Counted from the first letter of the stretch, positions 40,213 through 50,475 are shown. The stretch is DNA of 64,000 nucleotides from an uncultured bacterium (GCA_937920515.1 CALEUG010000027.1:25566-89565), one strand, 5' to 3'. The notes: generated by a model from the letters alone, not told the origin. Program-made: numbers and translations.

Positions 40213-43200
40213 TCAATCCATCCTGAGTGGCGGATAGCTCAAGAGCAGGGTGAAGCCGGCCTCCTGCAGGGTCTGGTTGAGCCCGGCCACATCCTTCTCG
40301 TAAAATTCATTAACCCGATTCAAGAAGTCCCTGAGCCTGTTTTTAGCCTTTTCATACCTGACCTGGGCCGGCTGGCTGATGGGCTCGTAACCGGCAGAAG
40401 TAATGCCGCTAACCGCACCGTTAACCTGGGACATCAACCCGGCTGACCTGTCGGCCAGACCCTGCCTGGGTGGGGTGGGGTTAAGAGTTTCAGTTAAATC
40501 TTTAAGTTTGTTCTCGACCGCATCCAGCCTTTTCATCGCTTCCGCCATTTTCTGGTTTCTCTGCCCCCGGGCTAACTCCCTTATGGTCTGCAGGGCCCCC
40601 TGTGTCTGCTGCAGCCTCTGGCTAACAGTCTGAACGGCTCTCGACATCTTCTGGGCTTCCCTGGCCATTTCGTAATTGGACTTAAGCACAGCCAGGTCAA
40701 CCTGCAGCCTGGGGTCGGGTTTGACTTCAAAACTCTGAGAGACTTCCTGGTCTTCGTATTTGACCTTAACCGTGTAGGTTCCGGGCAACACGGTCAGCCC
40801 GCCACGACCGCCAAAAAAGCCGGCTGCTGCCCGTCCGGTGGCCTGGGCCGACATCATCTCAGAAGGAGAAACCGGTTCCATCTCGCGAAAATCCCAGTAA
40901 AGGCGGTTTATTCCCTTCTCTTCCGGACCGCTCATCTGCCGCACAATACGTCCCTGGGCATCGCTTATGGTTACCTGGACCCGCCCCCGGCCCATCATCT
41001 GTCTCATGGCTGCGGGGTCAATTCCGCTACGCTGGGCAAACTGGGCCATTCGTTCCTGCATCTGGGCCATTTCCGGGGATGGTGCTTCCATTTCCCCTGA
41101 TTTCTTTTCGGAAGGAAGGAGAAAATAGGTTATTACCGCTCCGGCCGGCTTATTCTGGGCCAGGTACTCGCCGTCGCCCGGGCTCATGTAAGAAGAAATG
41201 CGGCCGGTCTGGAACTGAAAGGCCTCGTTAACCTTGAAAAGGTGAAGCTTCTTTTTCATCACCTCAGCCGACAGCTCCCTGAGCGGCGAGATATCGTCAA
41301 AGACATATACCGCCCGACCGTGAGTGGCCACTATCAGGTCATGCTCCCTGGGATGTACTGCTATATCATAGACCGGGCAGGTCGGGAAACTCCCTGTCCA
41401 TTTGACCCAGTTCTGACCGCCGTTCAGGCTGACAAAAAGGCCAAACTCGGTGCCCAGAAAAAGCAGGTTCCGGTTGACCGGGTCTTCTTCAATGGCCAGG
41501 CAGTATCCATCTATCTCAGGGGTGGCCAGGCTTTTCCAGGTCTTCCCGTAGTCCCTGGTCACAAAAACATAAGGGGTAAAATTGGACCGGCGGTGGTCAT
41601 CAAAAACCACATAGGCCGTGCCTTCTTCGAATCGGCTCGGCTTGATGTGAGGCACAGCTGCTCCGGCCGGCACCAGTGGTTTCTTGCCCGAGGTCAGGAC
41701 TCTGGAAACCAGCTCCCAGTTCTTTCCGCCGTCCCTGGTCAGCTGGACGTGACCGTCATCGGTACCAACCCAGATTAAACCTTCCTTAATGGGGCTGGGA
41801 GCGATGCTCAGGATGGTGCAGTAATTTTCGGCATTAGTCACGTCGAGCGTTAACCCACCGCTGTCACTCTGCTTCTGTTTCTCGGGGTCGTTGGTGGTCA
41901 GGTCCGGAGATATGATTTCCCAGCTCCGGCCCTTGTCCCGGCTGCGGTGGACAAACTGGCTGCCCAGGTAGATGGTGGAAGGGTTGAACGGGTCGACGGC
42001 AAAACCCGCATTCCAGTTAAAACGATGCTTGACTCCGGATTCCGTGGGCACGATGTTTCTGGTGGTGCCGGAGTTGATGTCAAAATAATAAAGGTTGCCA
42101 CCCTGGGACATTCCGTAGCCGCAACCCGGCTTTTCCGGGTCGGGAGCAGCATCAAAGCCATCACCCCCGCCGACCATCTTCCAGTGGTAGAAGGCGACGT
42201 TTCTTTCATTCAGGACGTAGGCCGGGCCGACCCAGGTCCCGTTGTCCTGCAGACCGCCATAGACATTGTACGGGATCTGCATATCGTAATTGATGTGGTA
42301 AAACTGGCCGAGGGGAAGGTTCTCCACAAAGCGCCAGCTCTGACCACGGTTGTGGCTGATGACCACTCCGCCGTCGTTCCCAACATACAGGGTTTCGCCA
42401 TCCGGGCTGAGCCACATGGCATGGAAGTCAGAGTGGGCCTGGTTGAAAGAGGTCAGGGCCCGAAAAGTCTTCCCCCCATCCTCGCTCACCCGGAGCTGCG
42501 TCTGCAACAGATAGACAATGTTTTCGTTGGCCGGGTTGACCAGAACCCGGCTGTAATAAAAAGGCCGGTTGTGGATATCGGCCTCGTTGTTGACCAGCGT
42601 CCAGTTCTGCCCGCCGTCGGTCGAACGGTAAAAACCGTTCTTGCTGGCCTCAACCAGGGCGTAAACTATGTTCGGGCGGCCGGGGGCAAAAGCCACCCCG
42701 CACCGGCCGAGCTCTCCAGCCGGAAGTCCATTCTTTTCGGTCAATTTGGTCCAGGTTTCTCCGCCATCCCGGCTGACATATATTCCACTTCCGGGCCCAC
42801 CCGAAACAAAAAACCAGGGATAGCGACGGTGTTCCCACATGGCCGCGATGATATGGTTGGGGTCGGCCGGGTTAACGGCCAGGTCAGAAACCCCGGTTTT
42901 CTCGTTGACGTACAGAACTTTTCTCCAGGTCCGGCCGCCGTCGGTTGTCTTATAGACGCCCCTGTCCTGGCTGTCGCCCCAGGTGGCGCCCAGGGCCCCC
43001 ACCAGGACTACTTCTGGATTCTCAGGATGGATTAAGATGTCGGCAATCTTTTCCGTCTTTTCCAGCCCCATCAGCTGCCAGGTCTGGCCGCCGTCCAGTG
43101 AACGGTAAACACCGCGTCCGACACTGACCGAATTCCGGGGAGCTGCTTCACCAGTGCCCACCCAGACAATGTTCGGATTCTTCTGGTAGACGGCGATGGC

Positions 43201-43476
43201 TCCGATTGAAGCCACCGGCTGGTCATCAAATATGGGTTTCCAGGTCAGACCACCGTCAACCGATTTCCAGACCCCTCCGGCGGCCGCGCCCACATAGATA
43301 ATCCTCGGGTCGGAAATGACCGCCTCTATCGCCCCTATCCTGCCGCTCATGCTGGCCGGGCCTATGTTCCGCGGCTTCAGACCGGACAGCAAATCTGAAA
43401 TACTCTGGGCCTGAAGCGGGACCAGGCCGACCAGGAGCAGAACCACCGTTAACCAGGCGATAGCTCTGAACTTCAT
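40213..43476 (-). CDS. Large secreted sortilin/VPS10-like beta-propeller protein
   Basis: A signal peptide (MKFRAIAWLTVVLLLVGLV, cleaved near LQAQ) begins a 1087-residue protein. At least eight BNR or Asp-box-like repeats follow, of the form GxYxSxDGGxTWxxL (for example GVYRSLDGGQTWQLMG), building one or two beta-propellers of the sortilin VPS10 kind. After about residue 760 comes an Ig-like strand-rich region (GTYTVKVKYEDQEVSQSFEV), then a helical C-terminal domain. Such proteins are annotated as glycosyl hydrolases, but catalytic proof is lacking; binding of peptides or glycans is equally likely. A paralogue lies at 48.1 kb. Confidence 0.88.
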   Translation of the reverse strand: MKFRAIAWLTVVLLLVGLVPLQAQSISDLLSGLKPRNIGPASMSGRIGAIEAVISDPRIIYVGAAAGGVWKSVDGGLTWKPIFDDQPVASIGAIAVYQKNPNIVWVGTGEAAPRNSVSVGRGVYRSLDGGQTWQLMGLEKTEKIADILIHPENPEVVLVGALGATWGDSQDRGVYKTTDGGRTWRKVLYVNEKTGVSDLAVNPADPNHIIAAMWEHRRYPWFFVSGGPGSGIYVSRDGGETWTKLTEKNGLPAGELGRCGVAFAPGRPNIVYALVEASKNGFYRSTDGGQNWTLVNNEADIHNRPFYYSRVLVNPANENIVYLLQTQLRVSEDGGKTFRALTSFNQAHSDFHAMWLSPDGETLYVGNDGGVVISHNRGQSWRFVENLPLGQFYHINYDMQIPYNVYGGLQDNGTWVGPAYVLNERNVAFYHWKMVGGGDGFDAAPDPEKPGCGYGMSQGGNLYYFDINSGTTRNIVPTESGVKHRFNWNAGFAVDPFNPSTIYLGSQFVHRSRDKGRSWEIISPDLTTNDPEKQKQSDSGGLTLDVTNAENYCTILSIAPSPIKEGLIWVGTDDGHVQLTRDGGKNWELVSRVLTSGKKPLVPAGAAVPHIKPSRFEEGTAYVVFDDHRRSNFTPYVFVTRDYGKTWKSLATPEIDGYCLAIEEDPVNRNLLFLGTEFGLFVSLNGGQNWVKWTGSFPTCPVYDIAVHPREHDLIVATHGRAVYVFDDISPLRELSAEVMKKKLHLFKVNEAFQFQTGRISSYMSPGDGEYLAQNKPAGAVITYFLLPSEKKSGEMEAPSPEMAQMQERMAQFAQRSGIDPAAMRQMMGRGRVQVTISDAQGRIVRQMSGPEEKGINRLYWDFREMEPVSPSEMMSAQATGRAAAGFFGGRGGLTVLPGTYTVKVKYEDQEVSQSFEVKPDPRLQVDLAVLKSNYEMAREAQKMSRAVQTVSQRLQQTQGALQTIRELARGQRNQKMAEAMKRLDAVENKLKDLTETLNPTPPRQGLADRSAGLMSQVNGAVSGITSAGYEPISQPAQVRYEKAKNRLRDFLNRVNEFYEKDVAGLNQTLQEAGFTLLLSYPPLRMD

Positions 43477-43892
43477 CCGTCCTCCTTTTCAGTTATAAAA
43501 ATTTAAGCCAGGGCTTTGATTTTGACGCCACTGGCGGCAATTTCTTCCTGAGCCTATCCGGTTTAAAAATATCATTTCTATCTGTAAAATGGAAAGAGAT
43601 AAATAAAGCCATTTACCGGCGACAGCTGGTGTCGTCTGGCCTCAGACGGCGGCGAAAGCAGCTCAGCAGGCCGACCGTATACCTTATAATACCCTGTTTC
43701 TTCTTCAGCAGACAATTTCCTGGCGAGATTATCCAGATAGAAAATCTTCACTTATTGAATGCCCATTACCCCCCGCTTCCAGATGCTATCCTCTACCCGG
43801 CTACTATCTCACTCCCTGAAAGAAACCTGACTTTTGCCTTTAATCCGCCTTAAAATGTATAATTGGTTAAAGTCTTGATAAAGGATGAAAAA
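43477..43892 (+). other. Intergenic region holding the promoter of the flavodoxin gene
   Basis: This 416-base gap between divergent genes contains no convincing coding sequence. TTGCCT (43834-43839) and a perfect TATAAT (43858-43863) are 18 bases apart and end 30 bases before the flavodoxin ATG. The -10 box coincides with a possible upstream start at 43863, which argues for the start at 43893. No clear promoter for the minus-strand gene was found. Confidence 0.5.
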
Positions 43893-44369
43893 ATGTCAAA
43901 AATTCTAATCGTTTATGCCTCCAGGCATGGAACGACTGAAAAGGCTGCCAGAACCCTCCAGGAAGAGTTGCCTGAGGCCGTAACCTGTAACTTAAAAAAA
44001 GAAGGCTGTCCTGACCTGGAGAATTTTGACCGGATAATCATCGGTGGCTCCATCCACGCCGGAAGGATTCAAAAAGAAATAAGGAACTTCTGCCAGAGAA
44101 ACCTGGTTCTTCTGCTGACAAAAGAAATTGCCCTCTTCATCTGCTGCATGTACGACGGTCAGAAAGCCGAAGAGCAGTTCAACCGGGCCTTCCCGGAGGA
44201 GTTGCGGCAGGCAGCCCGGGCCCGGGCCATCTTCGGCGGCGAACTTTCCTTTGAGAAGATGAATTCCCTGGAGAGATTTGTCATCAAGAAATTCATCGGG
44301 GTCAAAGAATCTGTTTCCCGCTTCAGGCCGGAAGAAATAGTGGAATTCGCCAGGAAGCTCAGAGACTGA
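43893..44369 (+). CDS. Flavodoxin-domain protein, HemG-like
   Basis: The 158 residues form a flavodoxin fold with the FMN phosphate loop YASRHGTTEKAA after the first strand (ILIVYAS). Conserved HemG-like elements follow: IIGGSIHAGRIQKEIRNFC and LFICCMYD. HemG is menaquinone-dependent protoporphyrinogen oxidase in heme synthesis, but no other heme genes are near, so it may be another flavodoxin of this group. The ATG at 43893 is used because AAGGA lies upstream and the promoter -10 occupies the earlier candidate. It has its own promoter. Confidence 0.8.
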   Translation: MSKILIVYASRHGTTEKAARTLQEELPEAVTCNLKKEGCPDLENFDRIIIGGSIHAGRIQKEIRNFCQRNLVLLLTKEIALFICCMYDGQKAEEQFNRAFPEELRQAARARAIFGGELSFEKMNSLERFVIKKFIGVKESVSRFRPEEIVEFARKLRD

Positions 44370-44598
44370 AGGAGACGGTTTAAGTCCGCAACCGCCCCGG
44401 TTGATTAAGCCCCTCCCGTCCCCGAGACCTGGCCTGAGCCGGAAAAGGTAAAAATTGCAGTGGGAGGAAAAGCCGCCGGTGGTATTTTAATATTTGACTG
44501 CTTCTGGAATAATAACCAGGCAGGCTTCTTCCGGCCGGCAGGCCGCTCCAGCGGCAGGCCCGGACAGGAAAATAAATTCAGATAGACAGGAAAGAGAA

Positions 44599-47500
44599 AT
44601 GAAGGCCAAGAAATTTCTATCTTCCAAAAAGGACCTGGGCCATTTTCGGGAAAAAGTCCATCGGTCCTGGCTTTTGATATCAGGAAGCTTGAAATCCCTT
44701 GTTTTTATTATCAGCCTCCTGCTGGCCTTTAGATTGATGACCGCCACACCACCTGGACAATCGCAGACAACATCAACTCCCCGGGTCAGCGGCATTCCCT
44801 ACGGGACAGGCTCCTGGGACCCGGACTCTGGGCTGGGCAACCACCGGGCGGTGGTCAGGGTTGAGAAACGGTCCGATGCGGTTTATGTCCGCCTGCCCTG
44901 GCGCCGTCCAGACCCGGAGCCAGAGAAAAAAAAGGTCCTGGTGATGACCGCTACCAGCCAGAAAGAAATAAAAAATGTCTTCCCGCTGGCCGTCAACAAC
45001 GAATACGGCGACTTTGTTTTCCAGGCCCCGGAAGCTCCGGCCGATTACTATTTTTATTACCTGCCTTACAGAATAGAAGGCCGGAATTATCCGAAGGTAA
45101 CTTACCTGCCGGCAGTCTATGAAGCTGAAACTGGCTGGTTGCTCCGCAACGGTCTCAGGCAGGATTTGCTATCCAGGCTTAATCCCTCAGACTTTCCCCG
45201 GGCCGAGCTCCTGTCCTTCGAGTGCGTGGATGAGTTCAGCAGCTTTTATCCGATGGAAATCATTGCCACCGACGGAGAAATAAGGCAGCTTATTGAAAAG
45301 CACCGGGACCGTCCCTTCCTGGTTTTTCCGGAAGACCGCCGCTACCCGGTCAGGATGAGCGATTACCTGCCGGCCCGCTGGGTTGAAAACGGTCCCCGAA
45401 ATTTCTACGAAGGGCAGGCTGACCGGGGAGAATATTTTACTTTCCAGCTCGGACTGTATGCCCACCTTGACAGGTTGCAAAAAATAAGCCTCAGGTTTTC
45501 CGACCTGAAGAAGATTGATTCGCCCGAAACCATACCCGCTTCCCTGGCCACCTGTTTCAACACCGGCGGCACAGGCTGGGACGGGCAGAAATTCGAAAAA
45601 GAATTGAATCTGGAAAAGGGCCGGGTCCAGCCGCTGTGGTGTGGCTGGCAGATTCCGGAAGAAGCCGTGCCGGGAGAATATTCAGGGCGGGTTGAAATCC
45701 AGGCCGCCAACCTGCCGCCGCAGACCATCAACCTGAAAATAAGGGTGACTGACCGGATTCTGCCCGGGGCCGGTGACTCAGAACTCTGGCGGCTGACGCG
45801 CCTGCGCTGGCTAAACTCTATGCTGGCGGTCGACGACGAGGTGGTGCGGCCGTTTATTCCACTTGAAGTCAAGGGTAGAACCATCAGTTGCCTCGGCCGG
45901 CGGGTCAGGCTGTCCAGGTACGGCTGGCCCGAGGATCTCCAGAGCTTTTTCAACTCCGAGGTAACGGCCGTAAGTTCCAGCCCTCTCAGCCTGCTGGAGT
46001 CCCCCTTTGAGCTCCTGGTACGCAATTATGCCGGGCTTTACCAGGAAATAAAAAACAGGTCGTTCGCTTTTACCAGAATAACCCCGGGGACCGTCTGCTG
46101 GCAGTCTGAAAACGAAATTCCGGCCATGAGGATGAAACTGGAAGTCAGCGGTCGAATGGAATTTGACGGCTTCCTGGAATTCAAAATTAAAGTCACCGCC
46201 GGCGAAGACACGGAGGTTGACGACATCCGGTTGACCTTTGCCCTCAGGGAAGAAGCCGCCCGCTACATGATGGGACTCGGGTTCAGGGGAGGACTGCGGC
46301 CGAAGACATTTTCCTGGAGCTGGGACCGGGACAAGAACCAGGATGCCCTCTGGCTGGGAACGGTCAACGCCGGGCTCCAGATTCAGCTCCGGGCTGAAAA
46401 CTACTCCCGTCCCCTGAACACCAACTTTTACCTCCTGAAGCCGCTCAACCTGCCGCCCTCCTGGTGGAACGAAGGCCAGGGCTGGGTTTCGGTCAAAGAA
46501 GAGCTCAAAAAAAATAAAAAGCAGAAACTGGTTGTTTTCACTGCGGCCAGCGGCCCCAGGAAAATTCAGAAGGGCCAGGAACTTCACTTTGACTTTAATC
46601 TCCTGCTCACCCCCTTTAAGACCATAAATCCCCGGAAACATTTTTCCGACAGGTATTATCATGCCTTCAAGCCAGTTGATGAAATTGCAGCTTCCGGGGC
46701 CAACATCGTCAACGTTCACCACGCTAACGAAATCAATCCCTATATCAACTATCCTTTTTTAAGACCGGACAGAATGAAAGCTTACATAGAGGAAGCCCAT
46801 AATCGCGGGCTTAAGGTCAAGATCTATTACACCATCCGGGAACTGAGCAATCGGGCAGCTGAACTTTTCGTTCTGAAAAGTCTGGGTAACGAGATATTCA
46901 CCGACGGACCCGGCGGGGGCTACTCCTGGCTGCAGGAGCACCTGCGTTCCGGCTACATAGCCGGGTGGTTTGTCCCGGAGCTCAAGGACGCGGCCGTCAT
47001 CAACAGCGGGATGTCGCGCTGGCACAATTACTACATAGAAGGGCTGGCCTGGCTCTGCCGGCAGGTGGGAATAGATGGCCTGTACATTGATGATGTGGCC
47101 TTTGACCGGGTTACCATGAAGAGAGCCAGGAAGGTCCTGGAGAAATATCGTCCAGGGGCGCTCATCGACCTGCACTCGGCCAACCAGTACAACCCGCGAG
47201 ACGGATTTGCCTCCAGCGCCAACCTTTACCTGGAACATTTTCCTTACATCGACCGGTTGTGGTTCGGGGAATACTTTGATTACAACAGCCGGCCCGATTA
47301 CTGGCTGGTAGAAATTTCCGGGATTCCCTTCGGACTGATGGGTGAAATGCTGGAAAAAGGCGGTAATCCCTGGCGGGGAATGGTTTACGGCCTGACCGCC
47401 AGGTTGCCCTGGTCCGGAGACCCCAGGCCGCTGTGGAAAGCCTGGGACGAGTTCGGCCTGGCCGAAGCAGAGATGTTTGGCTACTGGTCCCCGGCCTGCC

Positions 47501-47763
47501 CCGTCAAGACGGGGCGGGGTGACATTCTGGCCACTGCCTACGTGAAAAAAGATAAAACCCTGGTGGCCCTGGCCAGCTGGAGCGAGAAATCAGAAAATTG
47601 CCAGTTGAGAATAGACTGGAAAAAACTTGGAATCAATCCCGGGAAGGCAACGATAGAAGCTCCGGCCATCGAAAATTTTCAGCCGGCCAGACAATTTAAA
47701 CCGGGTGAACCGATTCTCGTGGAACCGGGCCGGGGCTGGCTGCTGATTATCAAGAACCGATAA
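44599..47763 (+). CDS. Secreted glycosidase-like protein, DUF6067/GH123-like
   Basis: A membrane-targeting segment (SLVFIISLLLAFRLM, about residues 33-47) is followed by a long beta-rich N-region and a TIM-barrel-like domain in the last 350 residues. The barrel shows GIDGLYIDDVAFDRVTMKRA, IDLHSANQYNPRDGFASSAN, then WLVEISGIPFGLMGEML and WSGDPRPLWKAWDEFG, which I associate with the DUF6067 group of glycoside hydrolase-like proteins, related to GH123. Substrate unknown; candidate acids are the Asp pair in YIDDVAF. The ATG at 44599 has AGGAAAG upstream (1054 residues). It stands alone, but near other secreted hydrolases. Confidence 0.8.
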   Translation: MKAKKFLSSKKDLGHFREKVHRSWLLISGSLKSLVFIISLLLAFRLMTATPPGQSQTTSTPRVSGIPYGTGSWDPDSGLGNHRAVVRVEKRSDAVYVRLPWRRPDPEPEKKKVLVMTATSQKEIKNVFPLAVNNEYGDFVFQAPEAPADYYFYYLPYRIEGRNYPKVTYLPAVYEAETGWLLRNGLRQDLLSRLNPSDFPRAELLSFECVDEFSSFYPMEIIATDGEIRQLIEKHRDRPFLVFPEDRRYPVRMSDYLPARWVENGPRNFYEGQADRGEYFTFQLGLYAHLDRLQKISLRFSDLKKIDSPETIPASLATCFNTGGTGWDGQKFEKELNLEKGRVQPLWCGWQIPEEAVPGEYSGRVEIQAANLPPQTINLKIRVTDRILPGAGDSELWRLTRLRWLNSMLAVDDEVVRPFIPLEVKGRTISCLGRRVRLSRYGWPEDLQSFFNSEVTAVSSSPLSLLESPFELLVRNYAGLYQEIKNRSFAFTRITPGTVCWQSENEIPAMRMKLEVSGRMEFDGFLEFKIKVTAGEDTEVDDIRLTFALREEAARYMMGLGFRGGLRPKTFSWSWDRDKNQDALWLGTVNAGLQIQLRAENYSRPLNTNFYLLKPLNLPPSWWNEGQGWVSVKEELKKNKKQKLVVFTAASGPRKIQKGQELHFDFNLLLTPFKTINPRKHFSDRYYHAFKPVDEIAASGANIVNVHHANEINPYINYPFLRPDRMKAYIEEAHNRGLKVKIYYTIRELSNRAAELFVLKSLGNEIFTDGPGGGYSWLQEHLRSGYIAGWFVPELKDAAVINSGMSRWHNYYIEGLAWLCRQVGIDGLYIDDVAFDRVTMKRARKVLEKYRPGALIDLHSANQYNPRDGFASSANLYLEHFPYIDRLWFGEYFDYNSRPDYWLVEISGIPFGLMGEMLEKGGNPWRGMVYGLTARLPWSGDPRPLWKAWDEFGLAEAEMFGYWSPACPVKTGRGDILATAYVKKDKTLVALASWSEKSENCQLRIDWKKLGINPGKATIEAPAIENFQPARQFKPGEPILVEPGRGWLLIIKNR

Positions 47764-48096
47764 GACTTGCCTGCCTGAGAAACTCCGGTCAGCTCCTGTC
47801 CACTACGGGCGATTTAATCTATCCATAATCATTTCTAAACTGACGATAGTTGGCCTGTCACCTTCCAGGGGCGTAGTTTTTAAGAACAACGGCTTTCGGT
47901 CCTTTTTCAATCTATCAACAATTCAATTCCAGATGAAGTCTGGCCGGCTCTTAAAAAATCGGGCCGGACCGTTCCGATAAAACCACGGCAGGAGTTCGAC
48001 CACCAGAATTATCAAAAAAGCTTGACAGACCACCAGAAAAAAATTTAGCTTAATTCAGATGTCAATGATTGAAAACATTCTATCCGAGGAGGGGAT
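47764..48096 (+). other. Intergenic region upstream of the second beta-propeller gene
   Basis: No coding sequence is supported in these 333 bases. GTCTGGCC and GGCCGGAC (47933-47962 region) can form a stem with an A-rich loop. TTGACA (48022-48027) is a good -35 box and TAGCTT (48046-48051), 18 bases on, a weak -10. GAGGAGGGG directly precedes the ATG at 48097. Confidence 0.35.
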
Positions 48097-50475
48097 ATGT
48101 TTCGTAAAAACTTCAGGTATGCGCTGGCTTTTGTCCTGGTCATCTTAATGGCCGGTTTTCTGGGTGCCCAGAAAACCGCCACCCGGTCAAAAGCCCAGAA
48201 GAAGGTTGAGAACACCGACCCGGCTCTGCGACTCAAATGGCATGAACAACACCTGGCCATGAAGGCGGCCACGCCTTATAAAGATCTCAGGTGGCGTTAC
48301 ATCGGCGGCGAAATTGAGAGCCAGGGCGGCCGCTGCACGGACGTCGAGGTGCCGAAGGGAAGTAAAAAAGTCATCTACGTGGCCACGGCTACCGGTGGTG
48401 TCTGGAAAACTGAAAACGCCGGTGTTACCTGGCAACCGATTACCGATGACTTTCCCACCCTGTCTGTCGGCGACATCGCCATTTCCGAATCCAGCCCGAA
48501 CATAGTTTATGTGGGAACCGGCGAAGCCAACATTTTCCGGGCTTCCATCGCCGGGACGGGGGTTTACAAATCAACTGACGGCGGGAAAACCTGGCAACAC
48601 TGCGGGCTGACCGACACCAACACCATTGCCAGAATCAGGGTTCATCCGACCAATCCGGACATCGTCTACGTGGCCGCCTCCGGCCACGAGTGGACTTACA
48701 ACCCCGAGCGGGGCGTTTTCAAGACCACCGACGGCGGAAAAACCTGGCAGAAAGTTCTTTATCTAAACGAAAAGACCGGTTGCATTGACCTGGTAATGGA
48801 CCCCAAAAACCCGGACGTTCTTATCGCCTCAATGTGGAACAGAATCCGGCAGCGCTGGAGCGACCCGGTGCCGGAAGACGGTGACCATCTTTACAAGACC
48901 ACCGACGGCGGAAAAACCTGGAAACCTTTAACCCGGGGGCTGCCCGACACCAGGTACACCGGCCGCGTGGGGATAGACCTCTGCGCCAGCAAGCCCAACG
49001 TGGTCTATGCCTACGTTGATAACCACACTCCAACCAGGCAGCCCTCGCCGGGAGAACTGGATTCCTACGGGCGGCCACGCACCTACCCGGACATCATTGG
49101 AGCTGAGGTTTACCGCTCGGACGACCAGGGCGAGACCTGGATTAAAGTTAACCCGACCGACCGGCTTTTTGAAAGATTTGGCGGAACTTATGGCTGGGTC
49201 TTCGGCCAGATCCGGGTGGACCCCAACGATGAAAACACTGTTTATATCATGGGATTGGGTCTTTACAAGTCAACCGATGGCGGCCGGACCTGGAACCAGC
49301 TTTACTGGGAAAACCTGCACGGCGACCACCATGGACTGTGGATAAACCCCGAGGACTCCGACCATCTTCTGAACGTAAACGACGGCGGGTTAAACGTTTC
49401 TTTTGACGGCGGGAAAACCTGGCAGGATTTCTACCGCAAGATACCGGCCATTCAATTTTATACCGTGGCCTTTGACATGAAAAAGCCCTTCACCGTCTAC
49501 GGGGCCGTCCAGGATTCAGGCACTCACCGCGGCCTGGGTGTGGCCCCCTTGAGTGCTGCCCCGCAAACCGGCCAGAGACGTTTCCGTCAGCCCCGGGTGC
49601 GCTGGGAACCGGCTCCGGGTGGCGAGGGCACTACCATCGCCGTTGACCCGACAGACCCCAACATCGTCTATTCTTCATCTTTCTACGGGCGACTGATGCG
49701 TTCTGAATATAAAGACGGAACCTGGAGCAGCAAGGAAATATATCCTAAGCCGGCCGAAGGCGAACCAGAACACCGCGGACAGTGGCTGGCTCCGACCATA
49801 ATTTCGCCGCACAACCCGCACATCATTTACCATGGTTTCCAGTATGTCTTCCGCTCTCTCAACCGCGGAGAAACCTGGGAAAAAATCAGCCCCGACCTGA
49901 CTGCCTATGACCCCGCAAAGCAGGGCAAATTACCATATGCCATTCCCTTTGCCACCCTGACCGCGATATCCGAGTCTCCCCTTAAGTTTGGAGTTATCTA
50001 CACCGGGTCCGACGACGGACTGGTCCATGTCACCAGAGACGGAGGAGCCACCTGGACCGAAATCACCGCCGGTCTCCCCTACAACAAGCACGTCTGGTGC
50101 ATTGAGACTTCTAAATTTGACCCGGGAACCGTTTACATTGCCCTTATCGGTCGTCACGACGACGATTTTGCCCCCTACGTTTTCAAATCGACCGATTTCG
50201 GAAAAACCTGGGTTAACATCAGCAGCAACCTGCCAGGAGGCCCGACCAACGTCATTCGCGAGGACCCGAAGAAAAAAGGGGTCCTTTACGTGGGCACCGA
50301 TTACGGGGTTTACGTTAGCACTGACGACGGCCGTAGCTGGAACTGTCTGGGCAGCGGTTTGCCCAACGCCCCGGTCTGGGACCTGAAGATTCATCCACGC
50401 GATAATATGCTGGTTATAGCCACCAACGGCCGCGGCATGTGGGTGCTCGACGACCTTTCCCCGCTCCAGAAGTAG
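48097..50475 (+). CDS. Secreted sortilin/VPS10-like beta-propeller protein (paralogue)
   Basis: A signal peptide (YALAFVLVILMAGFLGAQ) leads into a 792-residue protein built from BNR-like repeats such as GVYKSTDGGKTWQHCG and GVFKTTDGGKTWQKVL. It is paralogous to the 1087-residue protein on the other strand at 40.2 kb, with matching openings (RWRYIGGE versus RNIGPASM) and the shared closing IHPR...IATNGRGMWVLDDLSPL, but it lacks the Ig-like and helical C-terminal domains. Role is probably extracellular binding or hydrolysis of peptides or glycans. GAGGAGGGG forms the ribosome site. A peptidase M64 gene follows 74 bases downstream and may be co-expressed. Confidence 0.88.
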   Translation: MFRKNFRYALAFVLVILMAGFLGAQKTATRSKAQKKVENTDPALRLKWHEQHLAMKAATPYKDLRWRYIGGEIESQGGRCTDVEVPKGSKKVIYVATATGGVWKTENAGVTWQPITDDFPTLSVGDIAISESSPNIVYVGTGEANIFRASIAGTGVYKSTDGGKTWQHCGLTDTNTIARIRVHPTNPDIVYVAASGHEWTYNPERGVFKTTDGGKTWQKVLYLNEKTGCIDLVMDPKNPDVLIASMWNRIRQRWSDPVPEDGDHLYKTTDGGKTWKPLTRGLPDTRYTGRVGIDLCASKPNVVYAYVDNHTPTRQPSPGELDSYGRPRTYPDIIGAEVYRSDDQGETWIKVNPTDRLFERFGGTYGWVFGQIRVDPNDENTVYIMGLGLYKSTDGGRTWNQLYWENLHGDHHGLWINPEDSDHLLNVNDGGLNVSFDGGKTWQDFYRKIPAIQFYTVAFDMKKPFTVYGAVQDSGTHRGLGVAPLSAAPQTGQRRFRQPRVRWEPAPGGEGTTIAVDPTDPNIVYSSSFYGRLMRSEYKDGTWSSKEIYPKPAEGEPEHRGQWLAPTIISPHNPHIIYHGFQYVFRSLNRGETWEKISPDLTAYDPAKQGKLPYAIPFATLTAISESPLKFGVIYTGSDDGLVHVTRDGGATWTEITAGLPYNKHVWCIETSKFDPGTVYIALIGRHDDDFAPYVFKSTDFGKTWVNISSNLPGGPTNVIREDPKKKGVLYVGTDYGVYVSTDDGRSWNCLGSGLPNAPVWDLKIHPRDNMLVIATNGRGMWVLDDLSPLQK
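48721..48921 (+). repeat. Identical 27-base repeat inside the beta-propeller gene
   Basis: The sequence coding for KTTDGGKTW is identical over 27 bases at 48721-48747 and 48895-48921, in the same frame. Identical codons in a repeat family otherwise diverged at DNA level suggest recent duplication or gene conversion between blades. Confidence 0.6.

Noticed and set aside
41947..43035. Plus-strand 362-codon frame
   Set aside because: Antisense shadow of the beta-propeller gene, without signal peptide or ribosome site.
43629..43853. Plus-strand 74-codon frame before the flavodoxin gene
   Set aside because: No ribosome site, unlikely composition, and it overlaps the flavodoxin promoter.
47933..47962. 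Stem-loop after the DUF6067-like gene as a terminator
   Set aside because: One wobble pair, a long A-rich loop and no T tract; it lies about 170 bases after the stop.
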